A DNA stretch of 64,000 nt from Zhihengliuella alba. Its GTDB lineage: Bacteria > Actinomycetota > Actinomycetes > Actinomycetales > Micrococcaceae. The stretch lies in contig NZ_BAABCJ010000007.1 in NCBI RefSeq assembly GCF_039538765.1, positions 124,001 to 188,000 of the forward strand, in the 5' to 3' direction. The notes under the pieces were generated by a model. It was given only the letters and a program-made list of their open reading frames with translations. It had not been told where the DNA came from and did not search any database. Both the position numbers and the translations under genes were made by a program. Positions within the stretch are counted from its first letter, which is position 1, and each line of letters opens with the position of its first letter. Positions 58,136-64,000 of this stretch are shown in pieces.

Positions 58136-58805
58136 GGAACCATTCCCCAGCCCGGCGGCGGCAGCGACACTGCACTAAGCAGCGCTCCGAATCTCGTCGT
58201 CCGGCCGCCTCCGCCCGGCCGACCGCTTCCTTACCACCATCGCGGCTCGGAGAGACGCCAATCACGATGCCAATCACGATGCTCGGCCGGGTCCATGCGA
58301 AAACGCCAGGAAAAACGTCCAGAACGGAGCTCTTGGCGGACCGTGAGGACGCTCGTGAACATGTTCAGTGACTGGCACATAGTCACAATCTGTGGCGGGG
58401 TCGTTGGCACCATCCTCACGAGCATGGTTCGCACCCGTCCTCACGGCGTCGTTCTGCCTCTCAACGATGTCGATGGGGCTCAGAGAGCGGGCAGTCCACA
58501 CGGTAGTGGTTACTACCTGGGGGTAGAGGCTCTGCCCGCAGCGAGCCCGGGCTACATGTTCACGCTCCTATCACGGAGCCTCAGACGGCACACGTTTACA
58601 AACATTACACACATCCCGACATGCCGTTCCGGCCGTGCGGGAATCCGCCAACGCCGCAAGCTGTGTTCGCTTGGATGACAATGATGTTGCCAGTAAACCG
58701 CAGAAACGGGCGGGCGAGGCCACTGACCGTGCCCGAGAAGCAAGCGGGCTGACACAGCGACACTTCGAAACACGAACTATAACGAGATCTTAAAGTGAGA
58801 TCTGA
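58136..58805. other. Gene-free stretch before the NACHT gene
   Basis: About 670 bases without a convincing gene on either strand. Base composition shifts here from the window's high GC to clearly lower GC, and no tRNA-like cloverleaf, terminal repeat or integrase fragment was found. A short open frame around 58295-58678 has no family sequence. It probably marks the boundary of the transferred NACHT region and may contain its 3' processing or termination signals. Confidence 0.5.
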
Positions 58806-61718
58806 CTATTCGATCGCCGTGAAGACACTTACCAAGTTCCGAGACCAAGAGGTCGCAAACTCAGCAATACCGCTCGAGAGGCCCAAGTCTTCAATATCAC
58901 TCAGCTCAACTTCTCGTTGTTTGTACCTGGCATAGGCTAATCTTGGAAGAATTTTGGATGGCGCATCAGGGAGCTCCGCGAAGCTCTTTCGTATAAACGG
59001 TTCAAGTAATTCATAGTGAGCAAGCGAAACTACGACTGCGGCTTCGACAATCTCTGCAGGATGATCCACTTCCACCTTTGGACTAAACGCGATCTGGTAA
59101 GGAGGGAGAACCTTATCAGGCCTCTGCAAAGGTCTTTCGGCAGCAAACCGTGCGAGTAGTATCCGAGCCAAGACCAAGGCGAGCTCATCCTTCTCCGAGT
59201 CGGCGCCTCGAGGCGGCCTGCTCCCGAGCGTAGATAACGCGAGAGCTAACGAAGGAGGAGAAAAGTATGCATTGTCGATATCATAGGAATTGAAGAATGC
59301 CTCCGCAAGAGAGCGATGAGGTGTTGCGTCGGCCTTGACCGCGTCAGGAGACTCGATACCTGCGAGGATCAAAGTCGCTAGATAAACCGGCTCTTCGTGA
59401 ACTATCTGACTAAGATCGCTCGAGAACTTATGTGCTACACCGCAAAAGAACTGCCATAGATTTCGGTTATCAGGAGAGCCTCCGGAGAAACCGCTCCACG
59501 AAATACTCAGAGCTAATATGATAAGGCGACATGCCGCAGACTTCTCGGCCGTTGTTCCGTTTGCAAGAACTTCTGCGAGGACCTCGGATTGCGTGCGCTC
59601 GATTACCGGATCGCGCGGACTAATAAAAACAAGGTCGATCCAAGCATTCGCCGGCCCCGTCCCCGAGCTTCTAATATCGATGTGGTCAAGGAAAAACTTG
59701 GTAACTCGAATTGTCAAGTTCTGGATAAAGTGCGGAGAGACATTGGCAATAACGGCCGCGCGAACAACGAACTGGAGAACATTCGACCGACCCGAGACAG
59801 CCCGCTTTCTTGCTTCCTCGAGCATTGTCCTGAGCGCTCTCTCCGACCCTCGGTCCGCAGCTTTCTCCATAATTTGTACCGCCAGCTGGGCTACAACGTC
59901 CCATTCCTCCTTCGCGATTCGGGGAAGAACCGCTCGGGCGAGTCTTTCTGGTGTCTCGTGGATTCGCGTTAAGTGATAAGCAGCAAAGTATTCCATAAAT
60001 GTTCTATGCGTGAACGTAAATAGTGAAGTGCCGTCGCTTGTTGTGCCCGCGTCTGAGAATACCCAAGCTCGCCCCTTACAATAATCCACGAATTCCTTAG
60101 CCGCTTTCTCTGCTTCCATTTCAGTCTCAAAGGCTCTTTCGGCCAAGTACGCAGAGATCTCTCTCACGAGACGTTCGTAGTTGACTCCCAGGTCGGCCAC
60201 TTCAGATTCCAACATCCAATGCGCAATATATTTCAGCGCTGAATCGACGTAGTTTCTTGCTTCTAATGGCACAACAATTTCCCGGTGGCCGTCCCATTTT
60301 TCGAACAGTAATGTAGCACATTTTTCGTAAACTGCGGGGCGATTTCGTGGGATAAAGTTCTCACCCCTGAAGATGATACACATCAGAGCTAACATCAATG
60401 GGTTCGACCGAAGGTCAGTAACAGCTTCGCTTTGTGCAACAAAGGACTCTGCGAGTTGCTCAGCGGTTGATTCTTCATACTCATCCTGGGAAGCAAACCA
60501 CTTGTGTACGTAATTTGCGACATCTTCCTGCTTGAACTCACCGATAACACGAACGAGAAAGATCTCCGGGTCGAGCCGTGCTTGATCGTAGCCGATGCGG
60601 CGTGACGTAACGAGTATTCTAGTCAATGGGTAACGAACACCGAACGTCTCAACAATAGAACTGATAGAGCGACGTTTTGTTGCATCGATCAACTCGTCAA
60701 GACCGTCAAATATTACCAACGCACGTCCCGAGACAAGAAGTTCCTCAACAAAGCCAGCTGGCGGGAGGGCTTGATACAAAGTGGACAATTGCTTTTCGAT
60801 ATATTGCAGCACCGATTGGTCGGTTGCGACCTTGGCGTATTCCCGGAGTGTGATGTGGAAAGGGATCTCGTCATTTGTCGTTTTCGCTACCGTCGCCGCT
60901 AGGTAGTTCGAGAGGGTCGATTTTCCTCCGCCAGGATCTCCCAAGAGAACGGTCCTGTCTATCGCCGAAACGAACTCCTCGAAGTCTAGGTCCGGGCCAC
61001 CCTTGTATTGACTCGGACCACCATCCGCGATACTAGGGATAACGTATAGTTCGTCCATCGGCACCTTGCGGTTCGTCTCGAAGTCCGGTGGAACGATGTA
61101 TCCATGAATCTTGGCGCACAGTCCCTTGTATGTCTCTGTCCATTTCCTGCGAGTTGCTACAGTTTCCGGCGAGACGCCTGCTGAGATTAGTTTCAGGTGC
61201 TCATCGATGTTGCCTAGTGTTGTATCGACGCGCTTTAACAACGATACATTCTGGAGCGCAACCAGTGCCGAAGGGTTATTCTGCCGCAATTCATCGGCCA
61301 ACGTCTGGCAAGTTGTCACTAGGCAGCTCGACAAACTTTCGGAGAAGCATTGAATGTCGGGCAAAGTGGCGTGACTCTCCAGAGTGCGTGTCCAGAATGC
61401 GTCCATCGACGCTAGTACTAATTGCTGCTTTTCGTCTTCGTTATCAACTAGAACGGTAAGAAGTAGTTCTGTAAGTAGCGACCTATACTCCACGGTTTTT
61501 AGAGCCGGGTGTACCTCGGCGGCAAATACTGTCCCCTTCATGTGCGCAGCCAATGAGAGGGCGGTGGTATCTTCCTTGAATATTTCCAAATCAAGTTTTT
61601 GCAGTGTGGCAAGAAGTGTATCGCTCGAAGCCTGCTTTCTTCGTTTGCCGACTTCGCCGATCAGTACGGCTGCCTGAGAAGCGGCTTCTAGAACTAAAGA
61701 TACGACTCCAATTTCCAT
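58806..61718 (-). CDS. NACHT-domain NTPase (bacterial NLR-like, putative antiphage protein)
   Basis: 970 residues. The ATG at 61718 has GGAG five bases upstream. Order: an N-terminal helical domain (1-220) that has no catalytic motif, of the type seen in bNACHT NLR-like proteins; the NACHT core with Walker A GDPGGGKST at 260-268, Walker B VIFDGLDEL at 335-343, sensor-1 ILVTSRRIGY at 368-377 and the helical-bundle motif RSNPLMLALM at 437-446; then FTFTHRTFMEYFAAYHL at 567-583, the F.H.tF.EYfaA winged-helix signature; and about 390 residues of helical repeats to the end. Codon use is far less GC-biased than any other gene here, a clear sign of horizontal transfer. Stand-alone bNACHT proteins of this size defend against phages by sensing infection and triggering cell death or arrest; the effector here is unknown, possibly the N-terminal helical domain. 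Which phage or trigger it senses cannot be told. Confidence 0.88.
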   Translation of the reverse strand: MEIGVVSLVLEAASQAAVLIGEVGKRRKQASSDTLLATLQKLDLEIFKEDTTALSLAAHMKGTVFAAEVHPALKTVEYRSLLTELLLTVLVDNEDEKQQLVLASMDAFWTRTLESHATLPDIQCFSESLSSCLVTTCQTLADELRQNNPSALVALQNVSLLKRVDTTLGNIDEHLKLISAGVSPETVATRRKWTETYKGLCAKIHGYIVPPDFETNRKVPMDELYVIPSIADGGPSQYKGGPDLDFEEFVSAIDRTVLLGDPGGGKSTLSNYLAATVAKTTNDEIPFHITLREYAKVATDQSVLQYIEKQLSTLYQALPPAGFVEELLVSGRALVIFDGLDELIDATKRRSISSIVETFGVRYPLTRILVTSRRIGYDQARLDPEIFLVRVIGEFKQEDVANYVHKWFASQDEYEESTAEQLAESFVAQSEAVTDLRSNPLMLALMCIIFRGENFIPRNRPAVYEKCATLLFEKWDGHREIVVPLEARNYVDSALKYIAHWMLESEVADLGVNYERLVREISAYLAERAFETEMEAEKAAKEFVDYCKGRAWVFSDAGTTSDGTSLFTFTHRTFMEYFAAYHLTRIHETPERLARAVLPRIAKEEWDVVAQLAVQIMEKAADRGSERALRTMLEEARKRAVSGRSNVLQFVVRAAVIANVSPHFIQNLTIRVTKFFLDHIDIRSSGTGPANAWIDLVFISPRDPVIERTQSEVLAEVLANGTTAEKSAACRLIILALSISWSGFSGGSPDNRNLWQFFCGVAHKFSSDLSQIVHEEPVYLATLILAGIESPDAVKADATPHRSLAEAFFNSYDIDNAYFSPPSLALALSTLGSRPPRGADSEKDELALVLARILLARFAAERPLQRPDKVLPPYQIAFSPKVEVDHPAEIVEAAVVVSLAHYELLEPFIRKSFAELPDAPSKILPRLAYARYKQREVELSDIEDLGLSSGIAEFATSWSRNLVSVFTAIE

Positions 61719-61797
61719 TTTTCTCCACCTTGCTTATATGTCTGCGCGCTCCACGGAACCTGAACGGCCGATGTTTAAGTTTTAGAGCCTGTCCAAG

Positions 61798-61860
61798 AGC
61801 GGGCGCGTTCAGAGTCTTGCCGCAACACCTGCGCCCGCTAATGCTCAAGGAGCATTAGCG
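61798..61860. promoter_or_regulatory. Overlapping, mutually exclusive hairpins upstream of the NACHT gene
   Basis: AGCGGGCGC (61798-61806) can pair with GCGCCCGCT (61831-61839). CGCTAATGCTC (61836-61846) can pair perfectly with GAGCATTAGCG (61850-61860) over 11 bp with a 3-base loop. The two stems share bases 61836-61839, so only one forms at a time. The inner hairpin may be the terminator of the ADP-ribosylglycohydrolase gene (stop at 61903), the whole a switch in the NACHT leader. Confidence 0.55.
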
Positions 61861-61902
61861 TATTGATGTTTGGCTCATCTGCTAGTGAAAACCCAAAGTC
61901 GG

Positions 61903-62904
61903 TCACGTTTCCTCCAGGCCAGAGCGGAGGGGCAGCTTCATCGTCAGGCCGATCAGGTCGCGGGCGCGCAGGCCCGGCCAGCCGTGCAGGATGCGGAACC
62001 ACTCGTTCGGGATCGCGGGCACACCGTACGCCGCGCCGAGCAGTGAGCCGGCGATCGCCGCCACAGTATCGGTGTCCCGGCCGCCGCGGACGGCAGCCTC
62101 GAGCGCCAACTTGAAATGCCCGGGCCCGACGGCGCCGCCGGCGGCAGTGGTGGCGATAGCGCTCCAGGCACCCTGGAACGCCTGGACGACCCAGCCGTTG
62201 CGATCGAAGTCGCACGGCAGGCTGGCCTCAGCCGTCTCGATGCGCTCCAGCCAGACGGCGGAGCGTTCCGGCGGCAACAAGTCGAGCCCAGCGCGGATGT
62301 CCGGCTCGCCGGTCAAGACCGCATGCCGGATCGCAACGGTCCAGAGGCCGCAGGCCTCACCGGCCTCCGGATCGAAGTGGGTCAGCCCGCTGATGCGCAC
62401 TGCTGCCGCGTAGGCCTCCTCCGGAGTACGGTCCAAGAAGGCCAGGGCCACGGGCGACGTCCGCATGAGACTGCCGTTGCCACCGGACTTGCCAGCCCGG
62501 CGGTGCGTCTCCTCCGCCGCCGCGACGGCGTCCTCCGAGTTCACCGCCGCCCGGTGCTCGGCCGCGGCGCGACGACGTGACCGCTCCAGGACGCTCCGCG
62601 TCTGCGCGCCGACATCGGACGCCGTCAGGTCCCACTCCGCCCACTGCCGCACCATGTCGTCGCAGGCCGCGTCCGTCAGCTCGCTGCCCGAGCGGACCAG
62701 CGCCTGCGCGATCGAGACCGCCATCGACGTATCGTCCGTCCACTCCCCCGGTGCGAACGGGCCCAGCCCGCCGCCGATCATGTCGACCGGTTCAGTCGGC
62801 TCCATCGGCGAATGGAACTCATAGCCCGCACCCAGCGCGTCGCCGGCGGCCTGACCCGTCATGACACCGGCAACACGAGCAGTCTGCTCTGATGAGAAGT
62901 CCAT
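61903..62904 (-). CDS. ADP-ribosylglycohydrolase (DraG-like) family protein
   Basis: 333 residues from ATG 62904 with AGGGGGA five bases upstream. The DraG fold is shown by MTGQAAGDALGAGYEF at the start, the di-magnesium motif GEWTDDTSMA, and the later GGRDTDTVAAIAGSLLGAAYG metal/substrate motif, plus the internal GNGSLMRTSPVALAFLD. These enzymes remove ADP-ribose from proteins, nucleic acids or small molecules. GC content is normal for the window, so it is not part of the NACHT insertion, but it lies directly upstream. Confidence 0.9.
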   Translation of the reverse strand: MDFSSEQTARVAGVMTGQAAGDALGAGYEFHSPMEPTEPVDMIGGGLGPFAPGEWTDDTSMAVSIAQALVRSGSELTDAACDDMVRQWAEWDLTASDVGAQTRSVLERSRRRAAAEHRAAVNSEDAVAAAEETHRRAGKSGGNGSLMRTSPVALAFLDRTPEEAYAAAVRISGLTHFDPEAGEACGLWTVAIRHAVLTGEPDIRAGLDLLPPERSAVWLERIETAEASLPCDFDRNGWVVQAFQGAWSAIATTAAGGAVGPGHFKLALEAAVRGGRDTDTVAAIAGSLLGAAYGVPAIPNEWFRILHGWPGLRARDLIGLTMKLPLRSGLEET

Positions 62905-62968
62905 GGTTCCCCCTTTTCGCATGACCCTAGGCCCCAGAGCCTTGCCAAGTACACATTGCACAGACATG

Positions 62969-64000
62969 TCACGGCGTGCGCGGCAGCTTTGCATCGTCGA
63001 ACTCACGCTGGAGGCGCGGGCGGCGGCGATGCTCTTCACGTAGCTCGAGAATGAAATCGTCGACGGCTGTGGATTGCTCCGTGTCCCTGGCTAATCGGCG
63101 CATCCGCGCTAGACGACGGGCCGCTTCCTGGTAGTTCCGCGCATCCGCAGCCACCAGGAGATCCGAAACAATCTCCCGCAGAACTGGTAGCACGGCCAAT
63201 GGGCCAACCTGCTGGTAGTCCTCGACGAGCATGTCCCACACTCGCAGGTCGTTCAGGTTCAGCTCATGGGCCAAGTTCCACGCTCGTTCAATATCCCCCA
63301 CGCCCCGGTAGACGAACAGGACGGCCTCCTTCGGGGTGGAGGCCAGGCGCTGCATGACCTGCTCCGCGAACTCTGGCCAACGCGCGCCAGCGACTTGATG
63401 CAGCGCAGCCGCCTGCTCACTGTTCGGCCATCGATCGAACATCCACTGCCGCGCGTCCAGAAGCTCATCAGGCCGGTGCTCCGCCAACAACTGGCACCAG
63501 TGCTCAGCAGCGCGATGTGCTTGGAAGTCTCGATCGAATTCGGCGCCGCGCCGCGCCCAGATGATGGCGTCGTCATAAGCTTCAATCTCTTCCAGTGCTG
63601 CGGCCGTCTCCGTGAACCACGCGGCCGCCCTGCCGTCGCGCAGGTGCGTGCGGACGATCGCCTCCACATCCCGGTCGTAGACCGCCAGCCGTTGAGCGTT
63701 CCACTGGAGGAGAAACCGTTCGTGAGAGTATCCATGGCGAAAGTCGAACGAAGTCTCTGAAGAGTCGATTCCGCACTCGTCGGCCATCTCCTTCAGTCGC
63801 GCCCGGTATCGATCCATCCCCTCGGACCCGAGCGCGGGGCCATAGGCCACCGGGTCGATGGTAAAGAAGTCGATCTCCTGGTGGAACTGGAACTTGATCA
63901 TCCAGTCGACGAGTTTGTCCGGCGCGATGCCGGCGGCGGCGGCTGCGCGCGGATGCAGTTCCAACAACATCCGACACGCATCGCCGATCACGCCGGAGGA
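62969..64000 (-). CDS. C-terminal part of a large helical-repeat protein (SWIM-associated type), truncated by window
   Basis: The frame is open from the stop at 62969 to the window edge, 343 residues. It is helical throughout: AAWFTETAAALEEIEAYDDAIIWARRGAEFDRDFQAHRAAEHWCQLLAEHRPDELLDARQWMF and repeated units follow, with FHQEIDFF near the visible start. The sequence resembles the C-terminal TPR-like part of SWIM zinc-finger proteins (recollection; medium confidence). An internal GTG at 63991 is not taken as the start. The true N-terminus is outside the window. Confidence 0.7.
   Translation of the reverse strand, partial: SSGVIGDACRMLLELHPRAAAAAGIAPDKLVDWMIKFQFHQEIDFFTIDPVAYGPALGSEGMDRYRARLKEMADECGIDSSETSFDFRHGYSHERFLLQWNAQRLAVYDRDVEAIVRTHLRDGRAAAWFTETAAALEEIEAYDDAIIWARRGAEFDRDFQAHRAAEHWCQLLAEHRPDELLDARQWMFDRWPNSEQAAALHQVAGARWPEFAEQVMQRLASTPKEAVLFVYRGVGDIERAWNLAHELNLNDLRVWDMLVEDYQQVGPLAVLPVLREIVSDLLVAADARNYQEAARRLARMRRLARDTEQSTAVDDFILELREEHRRRPRLQREFDDAKLPRTP

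Noticed and set aside
58295..58678. Possible gene of 127 codons in the gap before NACHT
   Set aside because: No ribosome binding site, no recognisable domain and a composition like non-coding DNA.
58136..61902. Integrated element with tRNA attachment site around the NACHT gene
   Set aside because: No tRNA gene, integrase, transposase or flanking direct repeat could be found at either end; only the base composition shift supports transfer.

Overview
The window looks like chromosomal DNA of a high-GC actinobacterium, most likely a Micrococcales/Micrococcaceae-type organism (inference). The reasons are the strongly GC-biased third codon positions, GTG and TTG starts, many ATGA/GTGA gene overlaps, a SigK/RskA pair, CGNR and Ltp-domain proteins and LacI/PadR/CmtR-type regulators. 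No rRNA, tRNA, CRISPR array, transposase or integrase was seen.

Layout. 1-8.1 kb: the 3' end of an alanine/sodium symporter, small housekeeping genes, and a four-gene osmoprotectant (glycine betaine/choline type) ABC operon. 8.1-16.4 kb: a metallophosphoesterase, then a minus-strand operon that reads TRAP transporter DctQ-DctM-DctP, shikimate/quinate dehydrogenase, 3-dehydroshikimate dehydratase, divergent from a LacI regulator; together this is a hydroaromatic-acid uptake and catabolism unit leading to protocatechuate. 16.5-22.6 kb: an Ltp-domain membrane protein, an acetyltransferase, and a SigK module (DUF4383 protein, fasciclin lipoprotein, sigma factor, anti-sigma factor, membrane molybdoenzyme). 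22.6-31.6 kb: a RelE/Phd toxin-antitoxin pair, a secreted cell-wall-binding HNH nuclease, PadR plus a HAAS-type membrane protein, and assorted single genes. 31.6-41.2 kb: a polyamine block, PotD-PotA-PotB-PotC transporter, divergent Lrp/AsnC regulator, putrescine-type aminotransferase, PuuB-like oxidase and succinate-semialdehyde dehydrogenase, which would take putrescine through GABA-type intermediates to succinate. 41.4-52.9 kb: a Fic protein whose start codon lies in a perfect 32-bp inverted repeat, a GMC oxidoreductase, a type-II lumazine synthase coupled to a sarcosine-oxidase-like flavoenzyme, an MHS transporter with a C45 acyltransferase and a LacI regulator, and a CmtR-like metal sensor with a cation diffusion facilitator. 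52.9-58.1 kb: a DUF3500 lipoprotein, an MFS exporter with an acetyltransferase, an internally duplicated unknown protein and an aldo/keto reductase. 58.1-61.9 kb: an AT-richer insertion carrying one 970-residue NACHT NTPase of the bacterial NLR-like (antiphage) type. 61.9-64 kb: an ADP-ribosylglycohydrolase and the 3' part of a large protein that runs off the window.

The best candidates for something undescribed are the stand-alone NACHT protein with its competing leader hairpins, and the fic gene buried in a giant palindrome. The catabolic modules are built from known families, but several pairings (TRAP transporter with hydroaromatic catabolism, RibH2 with a covalent flavoenzyme) deserve a check.
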